Below are positions 16,301-31,000 of a DNA stretch of 64,000 nt, one piece after another. Under the pieces are notes generated by a model. It was not told the origin of the DNA, searched no databases, and worked only from the letters and a program-made list of their open reading frames with translations. Position numbers and translations under genes: made by a program. The first letter of the stretch is position 1. Each line of letters starts with the position of its first letter. Origin of the DNA: Chrysogorgia sp. JL179-B06 (Eukaryota; Cnidaria; Anthozoa; Scleralcyonacea; Chrysogorgiidae); NCBI GenBank assembly GCA_035772405.1, contig JAYKKM010000115.1:1-64000 (forward strand), written 5' to 3'.

Positions 16301-17160
16301 TAGCAATACAATGCAATGTAGCAATGCAATGCAATGTAGCAATGCAATATTGCAATGTAGCAATGTAATGTTGCAATGAAGCAATGTTATGTTGCAACGT
16401 AGCAATGTAATGTTGCAATGTAGCAATGCAATGTTGCAATGTAGCAATGCAATGTTGCAATGTAGCAATGAAATGTTCCAATGTAGCAATGCAATGTTGC
16501 AATGTAGCAATACAATGTTGCAATGTAGCAATGCAATGTTGCAATGTATAACTGTAGCAATGCAACGTAGCAATGTAGAAATGCAATGTAGCAATGTAGC
16601 AATGCAATGTAGCAATATAGCAATGCAATGCTGCAATGTAGCAATGCAATGTTGCAATGTAGCAATGCAATGTAGAAATGCAATGTAGCAATGTAGCAAA
16701 GCAATGTAGCAATGCAATGTAGAAATGTAGCAATGCAATGTAGCAATGTAGCAATGCAATGTAGAAATGTAGCAATGCTATGTTGCAATGTAGCAATGCA
16801 ATGTAGCAATGTAGCAATGCAATGTAGCAATGCAATGTAGCAATCTAGCAATGCAATGTAGCAATGTAGCAATGCAACGTTGCAATGTAGCAATGCAATG
16901 TAGCAATGTAGCAATGCAATGTAGCAATGTAGCAATGCAATGTAGCAATACAATGCAATGTAGCAATGCAATGCAATGTAGCAATGCAATGTTGCAATGT
17001 AGCAATGCAATATTGCAATGTAGCAATGTAATGTTGCAATGTAGCAATGCAATGTTGCAATGTAGCAATGCAATGTTGCAATGTAATAATGCAATGTTGC
17101 AATGTAGCAATGCAATGTTGCAATGTAGCAATGCAATGTAGTAATGTAGCAATGCAATGC
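7400..17160. repeat. Higher-order repeats of 717 and 865 bp inside a 3,894-bp duplication
   Basis: The rare string AGCATTGCAATGC is found with its CATT at 7,761, 10,406, 11,123, 11,988, 14,300, 15,017 and 15,882. The steps are 2,645, 717, 865, 2,312, 717 and 865 bp. Three markers (10,406, 11,123, 11,988) each recur 3,894 bp later, which shows a segmental duplication of about 3.9 kb. Another marker, AATGAGAAAT, is 3,902 bp apart (12,357 and 16,259), one extra 8-bp module. Confidence 0.85.
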
Positions 17161-18599
17161 ATCAATGCAATGTAGCAATGCAATGTAGCAATGTAATGGA
17201 ATGTAGCAATGCAATGCAATGCAGCAATGCAATGTTGCAATGTAGCAATGCAATGTTGCAATGTAGCAATGCAATGTTGCAATGTAGCAATGCAATGTTG
17301 CAATGTAGCAATGCAATGTTGCAATGTAGCAATGCAATGTTGCAATGTAGCAATGCAATGTTGCAATGTAGCAATGCAATGTAGCAATGCAATGTTGCAA
17401 TGTAGCAATGCAATGTTGCAATGTAGCAATGCAATGTAGCAATGCAATGTTGCAATGTAGCAATGCAATGTTGCAATGTAGCAATGCAATGTTGCAATGT
17501 AGCAATGGAATGTTGCAATGTAGCAATGCAATGCAATGTAGCAATGTAATACAATGTAGAAATGCAATGTTGCAATGTAGCAATGCAATGTTGCAATGTA
17601 GCAATGCAATGTTGCAATGTAGCAATGCAATGTTGCAATGTAGCAATGCAATGTTGCAATGTAGCAATGTAATGTTGCAATGTGGCAATGCAATGTAGCA
17701 ATGCAATGTTGCAATGTAGCAATACAATGTAGCAATGCAATGTTGCAATGTAGCAATGCAATGTTGCAATGTAGCAATGCAATGTTGCAATGTAGCAATG
17801 TAATGTTGCAATGTAGCAATGCAATGTTGCAATGTACCAATATAAGCAATGCAATGTAGCAATGTAGAAATGCAATGTAGTAATGTAGCAATGCAATGTA
17901 GCAATGTAGCAATGCAATATAGCAATGCAATGTAGCAATGTTGCGCTGCAATGTAGCAATGTAGCAATGCAATGTAGCAATGCAATGTAGCAATGCAGCA
18001 ATGCAATGTAGCAATGTAGCAATGCAATGTAGCAATGCAATGCAATGTAGCAATGCAATGCAATGTAGCAATGCAATGTAGCAATGCAATGCAATGTAGC
18101 AATGCAATGTTGCAATGTAGCAATGCAATGTTGCAATGTAGCAATGCAATGTTGCAATGTAGCAATGCAATTTTGCAATGTAGCAATGCAATGTTGCAAT
18201 GTAGCAATGCAATGTTGCAATGTAGCAATGCAATGTTGCAATGTAGCAATGCAATGTTGCAATGTAGCAATGCAATGTTGCAATGTAGCAATGCAATGTT
18301 GCAATGTAGCAATGCAATGTAGCAATGCAATGTTGCAATGTAGCAATGCAATTTTGCAATGTAGCAATGCAATGTTGCAATGTAGCAATGCAATGTTGCA
18401 ATGTAGCAATGCAATGTTGCAATGTAGCAATGCAATGTTGCAATGTAGCAATGTAATGTTGCAATGTAGCAATGCAATGTAGCAATGTAGCAATGCAATG
18501 TAGCAATGTAGCAATGCAATGTAGCAATGCAATGCAGCAATGCAATGCAATGTAGCAATGCAATGTAGCAATGCAGCAATGCAATGTAGTAATGTAGAA

Positions 18600-21500
18600 A
18601 TGTAATGTAGAAATGCAATGTAGCAATGCAATGCAATGTAGCAATGTAATGTAGCAATGCAATGCAATGTAGCAATGCAATGTAGCTATGCAATGCAATG
18701 TAGCAATGCAATGCAATGTAGCAATGCAATATTGCAATGTAGCAATGCAATGTTGCAATGTAACAATGCAATGTTGCAATGTAGCATTGCAATATTGCAA
18801 TGTAGCAATGCAATTTTGCAATGTAGCAATGCAATGTTACAATATAGCAATGCAATTTTGCAATATAGCAATGCAATGTTGCGATGTGGCAATGCAATGT
18901 TGCTATGTAGCAATGCAATGTTGCAATGTAGCAATGCAACGTTGCAATGTAGCAATGCAATGTTGCAATGTAATAATGAAATGTTGCAATGTGATAATGC
19001 AATGTTGCAATGTGATAATGCAATGTTGCAATGTAGCAATGCAATGTTGCAATGTAGCAATGCAATTTTGCAATGTAGCAATGCAATGTTGCAATGTAGC
19101 AATGCAATGTTGCAATGTAGCAATGGAATGTTGCAATGTAGCAATGTAATGTTGCAATGTAGCAATGCAATGGAATGTAGCAATGCAATGCAATGCAGCA
19201 ATGCAATGTAGCAATGAAGAAATGCAATGTTGCAATGTGGCAATGCAATATTGCAATGTAGCAATGCAATGTTGCAATGTAGCAACGGAATTTAGCAATG
19301 TAGCAATGCAATGTTGCAATGTAGCAATGCAATGCAGCAATGTAATGCAATGTAGCAATGCAATGCAATGTAGCAATGCAATGTTGCAATGTAGCAATGC
19401 AATGTTGCAATGTAGCAATGCAATGTTGCAATGTAGCAATGCAATGTTGCAATGTAGCAATGCAATGTTGCAATGTAGCAATGCAATGTTGCAATGTAGC
19501 AATGCAATGTTGCAATGTAGCAATGCAATGTAGCAATGCAATGTTGCAATGTAGCAATGCAATGTTGAAATGTAGCAATGCAATGTTGGAATGTAGCAAT
19601 GCAATGTTGCAATGGAGCAATGCAATGCAATGTAGCAATGTAGCAATGCAATGTTGCAATGTAGCAATGCAATGTTGCAATGTAGCAATGCAATTTTGCA
19701 ATGTAGCAATGCAATGTTGCAATGTAGCAATGCAATGTTGCAATGTAGCAATGCAATGTTGCAATGTAGCAATGCAATGTTGCAATGTAGCAATGCAATG
19801 TTGCAATGTAGCAATGCAATGTTGCAATGTAGCAATGTAATGTTGCAATGTATCAATATAGCAATGCAATGTAGCAATGTAGCAATGCAATGTAGCAATG
19901 TAGCAATACAATGTAGCAATGTAGCAATGCAATGTAGCAATGCAATGTAGCAATGTAGCAATGCAATGTAGCAATGTAGCAATGCAATGTAGCAATGCAA
20001 TGTAGCAATGCAATGTAGCAATGCAGCAATGCAATGTAGTAATGTAGCAATGCAATGTAGCAATGCAATGCAATGTAGCAATGCAATGCAATGTAGCAAT
20101 GCAATGTAGCAATGCAATGCAATGTAGCAATGCAATGTTGCAATGTAGCAATGCAATGTTGCAATGTAGCAATGCAATGTTGCAATGTAGCAATGCAATG
20201 TTGCAATGTAGCAATGCAATATTGCAATGTAGCAATGCAATGTTGCAATGTAGCAATGCAATGTTGCAATGTAGCAATGCAATGTTGCAATGTAGCAATG
20301 CAATGTTGCAATGTAGCAATGCAATGTTGCAATGTAGCAATGCAATGTAGCAATGCAATGTTGCAATGTAGCAATGCAATGTTGCAATGTAGCAATGCAA
20401 TGTTGCAATGTAGCAATGCAATGCAATGTAATGCAATGTAAGAATGCAATGTAGCAATGCAGCAATGCAATGTAAAAATGTAGAAATGCAATGTAGCAAT
20501 GCAATGCAGAAATGCAATGCAATGTAGCAATGCAATGTAGCAATGTAGCAATGCAATGTAGCAATGCAATGTAGCAATGCAATGCGATGTAGAAATGCAA
20601 TGCAATGAAGCAATGTAGCAATGCAGCAATGTAGCAATGCAGTATAGCAATGTAGCAATGCAATGCAATGTAGCAATGCAATGTAGCAATGCAATGCAAT
20701 GTAGCAATGCAATGTAGCAATGCAATATAGCAATGTAGCAATGCAATGCAATGTAGCAATGCAATGTTGCAATGTAGCAATGCAATGTTGCAATGAAGCA
20801 TTGCAATATTGCAATGTAGCAATGCAATGTTGCAATGCAGCAATGCAATGTTGCAATGTAGCAATGCAATTTTGCAATGTAGCAATACAATGTAGCAATG
20901 AATCAATGCAATGTCGCAATGTAGCAATGCAATGTAGCAATGCAATGTAGCAATGCAATGGAATGTAGCAATGCAATGCAATGCAGCAATGCAATGTTGC
21001 AATGTAGCAATGCAATGTTACAATGTAGAAATGCAATGTTGCAATGTAGCAATGCAATGTTGCAATGTAGCAATGCAATGTTGCAATGTAGCAATGCAAT
21101 GTAGCAATGTAGCAATGCAATGTTGCAATGTAGCAATGCAATGTAGCAATGTAGCAATGCAATGTCGCAATGTAGCAATGTAATGTTGCAATGTAGCAAT
21201 GTTGCAATGTAGCAATGCAATGTTGCAATGTAGCAATGCAATGTTGCAATGTAGCAATGCAATGTTGCAATGTAGCAATGCAATGATGCAATGTAGCAAT
21301 GCAATGTTGCAATGTAGCAATGCAATGTAGCAATGTAGCAATGCAATGTTGCAATGTAGCAATGCAATGTTGCAATGTAGCAATGCAATGTTGCAATGTA
21401 ACAATGCAATGTTGCAATGTAGCAATGCAATGTTGCAATGTAGCAATGCAATGTTGCAATGTAGCAATGCAATGTTGCAATGTAGCAATGCAATGTAGCA

Positions 21501-24500
21501 ATGCAATGTTGCAATGTAGCAATGCAATGTTGCAATGTAGCAATGCAATGTAGCAATGCAATGTTGCAATGTAGCAATGCAATGTTGAAATGTAGCAATG
21601 CAATGTTGCAATGTAGCAATGCAATGTTGCAATGTAGCAATGCAATGCAATGTAGCAATGTAATACAATGTAGCAATGCAATGTTGCAATGTAGCAATGC
21701 AATGTTGGAATGTAGCAATGGAATGTTGCAATGTAGCAATGCATGTTGCAATGTAGCAATGCATTGTTGCAATGTAGCAATGCAATGTTGCAATGTAGCA
21801 ATGCAATGTAGCAATGCAATGTTGCAATGTAGCAATGCAATGTTGCAATGTAGCAATGCAATGTTGCAATGTAGCAATGCAATGTTGCAATGTAGCAATG
21901 CAATGTTGCAATGTAGCAATGTAATGTTGCAATGTAGCAATGCAATGTTGCAATGTAGCAATATAAGCAATGCAATGTAGCAATGTAGAAATGCAATGTA
22001 GCAATGTAGCAATGCAATGTAGCAATGTAGCAATGCAATGTAGCAATGCAATGTAGCAATGTAGCACTGCAATGTAGCAATGTAGCAATGCAATGTAGCA
22101 ATGCAATGTAGCAATGTAGCAATGCAATGTAGTAATGTAGCAATGCAATGTAGCAATGCAATACAATGTAGTAATGCAATACAATGTAGAAATGCAATGT
22201 GCAATGTAGCAATGCAATGTTGCAATGTAGCAATGCAATGTTGCAATGTAGCAATGCAATGTTGCAATGTAGCAATGCAATGTTGCAATGTAGCAATGCA
22301 ATGTTGCAATGTAGCAATGCAATGTTGCAATGTAGCAATGCAATGTTGCAATGTAGCAATGCAATGTTGCAATGTAGCAATGCAATATTGCAATGTAGCA
22401 ATGCAATGTTGCAATGTAGCAATGCAATTTAGCAATGCAATGTTGCAATGTAGCAATGCAATGTTGCAATGTAGCAATGCAATGTTGCAATGTAGCAATG
22501 CAATGTTGCAATGTAGCAATGCAATGTTGCAATGTAGCAATGCAATGTTGCAATGTAGCAATGTAATGTTGCAATGTAGCAATGCAATGTAGCAATGCAG
22601 CAATGCAATGTAGTAATGTAGCAATGCAATGTAGCAATGCAATGCAGGAATGCAATGCAATGTAGCAATGCAATGTAGCAATGTAGCAATGCAATGTAGC
22701 AATGTAGCAATGCAATGTAGAAATGCAATGTAGCAATGCAGTGTTGCAATGTAGCAATGCAATGTAGCAATGCAATGTGGCAATGTGGCAATGCAATGTA
22801 GCAATGCAATGTTGCAATGTAGCAATGCAATGCAATGTAGCAATGCAATGTTGCAATGTAGCAATGCAATGTTGCAATGTAGCAATGCAATGTTGCAATG
22901 TAGCAATGCAATGTTGCAATGTAGCAATGCAATTTTGCAATGTAGCAATGCAATGTTACAATATAGCAATGCAATTTTGCAATGTAGCAATGCAATGTTG
23001 CAATGTAGCAATGCAATGTTGCTATGTAGCAATGCAATGTTGCAATGTAGCAATGCAATGTTGCAATGTAGCAATGCAATGTTGCAATGTAGCAATGCAA
23101 TGTTGCAATGTTATAATGCAATGTTGCAATGTGATAATGCAATGTTGCAATGTAGCAATGCAATGTTGCAATGTAGCAATGCAATGTTGCAATGTAGCAA
23201 TGCAATGTTGCAATGTAGCAATGCAATGTTGCAATGTAGCAATGTAATGTTGCAATGGAGCAATGCAATGTTGCAATGCAATGTAGCAATGCAATGGAAT
23301 GTAGCAATGCAATGCAATGCAGCAATGCAATGTAGCAATGAAGAAATGCAATGTTGCAATGTGGCAATGCAATATTGCAATGTAGCAATGCAATGTTGCA
23401 ATGTAGCAACGGAATTTAGCAATGTAGCAATGCAATGTTGCAATGTAGCAATGCAATGTAGCAATGTAATGCAATGTAGCAATGCAATGCAATGTAGCAA
23501 TGCAATGTTGCAATGTAGCAATGCAATGTTGCAATGTAGCAATGCAATGTTGCAATGTAGCAATGCAATGTTGCAATGTAGCAATGCAATGTTGCAATGT
23601 AGAAATGCAATGTTGCAATGTAGCAATGCAATGTTGCAATGTAGCAATGCAATGTAGCAATGCAATGTTGCAATGTAGCAATGCAATGTTGCAATGTAGC
23701 AATGCAATGTTGCAATGTAGCAATGCAATGTTGCAATGTAGCAATGCAATGCAATGTAGCAATGTAATACAATGTAGAAATGCAATGTTGCAATGTAGTA
23801 ATGCAATGTTGGGATGTAGCAATGGAATTTTGCAATGTAGCAATGCAATGTTGCAATGTAGCAATGCAATGTTGCAATGTAGCAATGCAATGTTGCGATG
23901 TGGCAATGCAATGTTGCTATGCAGCAATGCAACGTTGCAATGTAGCAATGTAATGTTGCAATGTAGAAATGAAATGTTGCAATGTACCAATATAAGCAAT
24001 GCAATGTAGCAATGTAGAAATGCAATGTAGCAATGTAGCAATGCAATGTAGCAATGTAGCAATGCAATGTAGCAATGCAATGTAGCAATGTTGCAATGCA
24101 ATGTAGCAATGTAGCAATGCAATGTAGCAATGCAATGTAGCAATGCAATGTAGCAATGCAGCAATGCAATGTAGCAATGTAGCAATGCAATGTAGCAATG
24201 CAATGCAATGTAGCAATGCAATGCAATGTAGCAATGCAATGTAGCTATGCAATGCAATGTAGCAATGCAATGTTGCAATGTAGCAATGCAATGTTGCAAT
24301 GTAGCAATGCAATGTTGCAATGTAGCAATGCAATGTTGCAATGTAGCAATGCAATGTTGCAATGTAGCAATGCAATGTTGCAATATAGCAATGCAATGTT
24401 GCAATGTAGCAATGCAATGTTGCAATGTAGCAATGCAATGTTGCAATGTAGCAATGCAATGTTGCAATGTAGCAATGCAATTTAGCAATGCAATGTTGCA

Positions 24501-27500
24501 ATGTAGCAATGCAATGTTGCAATGTAGCAATGCAATGTTGCAATGTAGCAATGCAATACAGCAATGTAGCAATGTAGGAATGCAATGTAGCAATGTAGCA
24601 ATGCAATGTAGCAATGCAATGCAATGTAGCAATGCAATGTTAATGCAATGCAATGTAGCAATGCAATGTAGCAATGTAGCAATGCAATGTAGCAATGCAA
24701 TGTAGCAATGCAATGCAATGTAGCAATGCAATGCAATGTAGCAATGTAGCAATGCAGCAATGTAGCAATGCAATGTTGCAATGTAGCAATGCAATGCAAT
24801 GTAGCAATGCAATGTAGCAATGCAATGTAGCAATGTAGCAATGCAATGTAGCAATGCAATATAGCAATGTAGCAATGCAATGCAATGTAGCAATGCAATG
24901 TTGCAATGTAGCAATGCAATGTTGCAATGTAGCAATGCAATATTGCAATGTAGCAATGCAATGTTGCAATGTAGCAATGCAATGTTGCAATGTAGCAATG
25001 CAATGTTGCAATGTAGCAATGCAATGTAGCAATGTAGCAATGCAATGTAGCAATGTAGCAATGCAATGTAGCAATGCAATGTAGCAATGCAATGCAATGT
25101 AGCAATGCAATGCAATGTAGCAATGCAATGTTGCAATGTAGCAATGCAATGTTGCAATGTAGCAATGCAATGTTGCAATGTAGCAATGCAATGTTGCAAT
25201 GTAGCAATGCAATGTTGCAATGTAGCAATGCAATGTAGCAATGTAGCAATGCAATGTTGCAATGTAGCAATGCAATGTAGCAATGTATCAATGCAATGTC
25301 GCAATGTAGCAATGTAATGTTGCAATGTAGCAATGTTGCAATGTAGCAATGCAACGTTGCAATGTAATAATGCAATGTTGTAATGTAATAATGCAATGTT
25401 GCAATGTAGGAATGCAATGATGCAATGTAGCAATGCAATGTTGCAATGTAGTAATGCAATTTTGCAATGTAGCAATGCAATGTTGCAATGTAGCAATGCA
25501 ATGTTGCAATGTAGAAATGCAATGTTGCAATGTAGCAATGCAATGTTGCAATGTAGCAATGCAATGTTGCAATGTAGCAATGCAATGTTGCAATGTAGCA
25601 ATGCAATGTTGCAATGTAGCAATGCAATGTAGCAATGCAATGTTGCAATGTAGCAATGCAATGTTGCAATGTAGCAATGCAATGTAGCAATGCAATGTTG
25701 CAATGTAGCAATGCAATGTTGCAATGTAGCAATGCAATGTTGCAATGTAGCAATGCAATGTTGCAATGTAGCAATGCAATGCAATGTAGCAATGTAATAC
25801 AATGTAGCAATGCAATGTTGCAATGTAGCAATGCAATGTTGCAATGTAGCAATGGAATGTTGCAATGTAGCAATGCAATGTTGCAATGTAGCAATGCAAT
25901 GTTGCAATGTAGCAATGCAATGTTGCAATGTGGCAATGCAATGTAGCAATGCAATGTTGCAATGTAGCAATGCAATGTTGCAATGTAGCAATGCAATGTT
26001 GCAATGTAGCAATGCAATGTTGCAATGTAGCAATGCAATGTTGCAATGTAGCAATGCAATGTTGCAATGTAGCAATGCAATGTTGCAATGTAGCAATATA
26101 ACAATGCAATGTAGCAATGTAGCAATGCAGTGTAGCAATGTAGCAATGCAATGTAGCAATGTAGCAACGCAATATAGCAATGCAATGTAGCAATGTTGCG
26201 CTGCAATGTAGCAATGTAGCAATGCAATGTAGCAATGCAATGTAGCAATGCAGCAATGCAATGTAGTAATGTAGCAATGCAATGTAGCAATGCAATGCAA
26301 TGTAGCAATGCAATGCAATGTAGCAATGCAATGTAGCTATGCAATGCAATGTAGCAATGCAATGTTGAGATGTAGCAATGCAATGTTGCAATGTAGCAAT
26401 GCAATGTTGCAATGTAGCAATGCAATTTTGCAATGTAGCAATGCAATGTTGCAATGTAGCAATGCAATGTTGCAATATAGCAATGCAATGTTGCAAAGTA
26501 GCAATGTAATGTTGCGATGTGGCAATGCAATATTGCTATGTAGCAATGCAATGTTGCAATGTAGCAATGCAATTTAGCAATGCAATGTTGCAATGTAGCA
26601 ATGCAATATTGCAATGTAGCAATGCAATGTTGCAATGTAGCAATGCAATGTTGCAATGTAGCAATGCAATGTTGCAATGTAGCAATGCAATGTTGCAATG
26701 TAGCAATGTAATGTTGCAATGTAGCAATGCAATGTAGCAATGCAGCAATGCAATGTAGTAATGTAGCAATGCAATGTAGCAATGCAATGCACGAATGCAA
26801 TGCAATGTAGCAATGCAATGTAGCAATGCAGCAATGCAATGTAGTAATGTAGAAATGCAATGTAGAAATGCAATGTAGCAATGCAGTGCAATGTAGCAAC
26901 GTAATGTAGCAATGCAATGCAATGTAGCAATGCAATGTAGCTATGCAATGCAATGTAGCAATGCAATGCAATGTAGCAATGCAATATTGCAATGTAGCAA
27001 TGCAATGTTGCAATGTAGCAATGCAATGTTGCAATGTAGCAATGCAATATTGCAATGTAGCAATGCAATGTTGCAATGTAGCAATGCAATGTTACAATGT
27101 AGCAATGCAATGTTGCAATGTAGCAATGCAATGTTGCAATGTAGCAATGCAATGTTGCTATGTAGCAATGCAATGTTGCAATGTAGCAATGCAACGTTGC
27201 AATGTAGCAATGCAATGTTGAAATGTAATAATGAAATGTTGCAATGTGATAATGCAATGTTGCAATGTGATAATGCAATGTTGCAATGTGATAATGCAAT
27301 GTTGCAATGTGATAATGCAATTTTGCAATGTAGCAATGCAATGTTGCAATGTAGCAATGCAATGTTGCAATGTAGCAATGGAATGTTGCAATGTAGCAAT
27401 GTAATGTTGCAATGGAGCAATGCAATGGAATGTAGCAATGCAATGTTGCAATGTAGCAATGCAATGTTGCAATGTAGCAATGCAATGTTGCAATGTAGCA

Positions 27501-30500
27501 ATGCAATATTGCAATGTAGCAATGCAATGTTGCAATGTAGCAACGGAATTTAGCAATGTAGCAATGCAATGTTGCAATGTAGCAATGCAATGTAGCAATG
27601 TAATGCAATGTAGCAATGCAATGCAATGTAGCAATGCAATGTTGCAATGTAGCAATGCAATGTTGCAATGTAGCAATGCAATGTTGCAATGTAGAAATGC
27701 AATGTTGCAATGTAGCAATGCAATGTTGCAATGTAGCAATGCAATGTAGCAATGCAATGTTGCAATGTAGCAATGCAATGTTGCAATGTAGCAATGCAAT
27801 GTAGCAATGCAATGTTGCAATGTAGCAATGCAATGTTGAAATGTAGCAATGCAATGTTGGAACGTAGCAATGGAATGTTGCAATATAGCAATGCAATGCA
27901 ATGTAGCAATGTAATACAATGTAGAAATGCAATGTTGCAATGTAGTAATGCAATGTTGGGATGTAGCAATGGAATTTTGCAATGTAGCAATGCAATGTTG
28001 CAATATAGCAATGCAATGTTACAATGTAGCAATGTAATGTTGCGATGTGGCAATGCAATGTAGCAATGCAATGTTGCAATGTAGCAATGCAATGTTGAAA
28101 TGTAGCAATGCAATGTTGCGATGTAGCAATGCAATGTTGCTATGTAGCAATGCAATGTTGCAATGTAGCAATGTAATGTTGCAATGTAGCAATGAAATGT
28201 TGCAATGTACCAATATAAGCAATGCAATGTAGCAATGTAGAAATGCAATGTAGTAATGTAGCAATGCAATGTAGCAATGTAGCAATGCAATATAGCAATG
28301 CAATGTAGCAATGTTGCGCTGCAATGTAGCAATGTAGCAATGCAATGTAGCAATGCAATGTAGCAATGCAGCAATGCAATGTAGTAATGTAGCAATGCAA
28401 TGTAGCAATGCAATGCAATGTAGCAATGCAATGCAATGTAGCAATGCAATGTAGCTATGCAATGCAATGTAGCAATGCAATGTTGAAATGTAGCAATGCA
28501 ATGTTGCAATGTAGCAATGCAATGTTGCAATGTAGCAATGCAATTTTGCAATGTAGCAATGCAATGTTGCAATGTAGCAATGCAATGTTGCAATGTAGCA
28601 ATGCAATGTTGCAATGTAGCAATGCAATGTTGCAATGTAGCAATGCAATATTGCAATGTAGCAATGCAATGTTGCAATGTAGCAATGCAATTTAGCAATG
28701 CAATGTTGCAATGTAGCAATGCAATATTGCAATGTAGCAATGCAATGTTGCAATGTAGCAATGCAATGTTGCAATGTAGCAATGCAATGTTGCAATGTAG
28801 CAATGCAATGTTGCAATGTAGCAATGTAATGTTGCAATGTAGCAATGCAATGTAGCAATGTAGCAATGCAATGTAGCAATGTAGCAATGCAATGTAGCAA
28901 TGCAATGTAGCAATGCAATGCAATGTAGCAATGCAATGTAGCAATGCAGCAATGCAATGTAGTAATGTAAAATGCAATGTAGAAATGCAATGTAGCAATG
29001 CAGTGCAATGTAGCAATGTAATGTAGCAATGCAATGCAATGTAGCAATGCAATGTAGCAATGCAATGCAATGTAGCAATGCAATGCAATGTAGCAATGCA
29101 ATATTGCAATGTAGCAATGCAATGTTGCAATGTAGCAATGCAATGTTGCAATGTAGCATTGCAATATTGCAATGTAGCAATGCAATGTTGCAATGTAGCA
29201 ATGCAATGTTACAATGTAGCAATGCAATTTTGCAATGTAGCAATGCAATGTTGCAATGTAGCAATGCAATGTTGCTATGTAGCAATGCAATGTTGCAATG
29301 TAGCAATGCAACGTTGCAATGTAGCAATGCAATTTTGCAATGTAATAATGAAATGTTGCAATGTGATAATGCAATGTTGCAATGTGATAATGCAATGTTG
29401 CAATGTAGCAATGCAACGTTGCAATGTAGCAATGCAATTTTGCAATGTAGCAATGCAATGTTGCAATGTAGCAATGCAATGTTGCAATGTAGCAATGGAA
29501 TGTTGCAATGTAGCAATGTAATGTTGCAATGGAGCAATGCAATGGAATGTAGCAATGCAATGCAATGCAGCAATGCAATGTAGCAATGAAGAAATGCAAT
29601 GTTGCAATGTGGCAATGCAATATTGCAATGTAGCAATGCAATGTTGCAATGTAGCAACGGAATTTAGCAATGTAGCAATGCAATGTTGCAATGTAGCAAT
29701 GCAATGTAGCAATGTAATGGAATGTAGCAATGCAATGCAATGCAGCAATGCAATGTTGCAATGTAGCAATGCAATGTTGCAATGTAGAAATGCAATGTTG
29801 CAATGTAGCAATGCAATGTTGCAATGTAGCAATGCAATGTTGCAATGTAGAAATGCAATGTTGCAATGTAGCAATGCAATGTTGCAATGTAGCAATGCAA
29901 TGTAGCAATGCAATGTTGCAATGTAGCAATGCAATGTTGAAATGTAGCAATGCAATGTTGGGATGTAGCAATGGAATGTTGCAATGTAGCAATGCAATGC
30001 AATGTAGCAATGTAATACATTGTAGAAATGCAATGTTGCAATGTAGTAATGCAATGTTGGGATGTAGCAATGGAATTTTGCAATGTAGCAAGGCAATGTT
30101 GCAATATAGCAATGCAATGTTGCAATGTAGCAATGCAATGTTGCGATGTGGCAATGCAATGTTGGTATGCAGCAATGCAACGTTGCAATGTAGCAATGTA
30201 ATGTTGCAATGTAGAAATGAAATGTTGCAATGTATCAATATAAGCAATGCAATGTAGCAATGTAGAAATGCAATGTAGTAATGTAGCAATGCAATGTAGC
30301 AATATAGTAATGCAATATAGCAATGCAATGTAGCAATGTTGCACTGCAATGTAGCAATGTAGCAATGCAATGTAGCAATGCAATGTAGCAATGCAATGTA
30401 GCAATGCAGCAATGCAATGTAGTAATGTAGCAATGCAATGTAGCAATGCAATGCAATGTAGCAATGCAATGCAATGTAGCAATGCAATGTAGCTATGCAA

Positions 30501-31000
30501 TGCAATGTAGCAATGCAATGTTGAAATGTAGCAATGCAATGTTGCAATGTAGCAATGCAATGTTGCAATGTAGCAATGCAATGTTGCAATGTAGCATTGC
30601 AATATTGCAATGTAGCAATGCAATGTTGCAATATAGCAATGCAATGTTGCAAAGTAGCAATGCAATGTTGCGATGTGGCAATGCAATGTTGCTATGTAGC
30701 AATGCAATGTTGCAATGTAGCAATGCAATTTAGCAATGCAATGTTGCAATGTAGCAATGCAATATTGCAATGTAGCAATGCAATGTTGCAATGTAGCAAT
30801 GCAATACAGCAATGTAATGCAATGTAAGAATGCAATGTAGCAATGCAGCAATGCAATGTAAAAATGTAGAAATGCAATGTAGCAATGCAATGCAGAAATG
30901 CAATGCAATGTAGCAATGCAATGTAGCAATGTAGCAATGCAATGTAGCAATGCAATGTAGCAATGCAATGCGATGTAGAAATGCAATGCAATGAAGCAAT
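18600..31000. repeat. Higher-order repeat, about 2.1-kb period
   Basis: The variant GTAGCTATGCAATGC has its GCTATG at 24,244, 26,336, 28,454 and 30,492 (steps 2,092, 2,118 and 2,038 bp). The independent marker AACGGAATTTAGC has its CGG at 19,286, 23,410, 27,544 and 29,658 (steps 4,124, 4,134 and 2,114 bp), one or two units of the same length. Confidence 0.8.
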
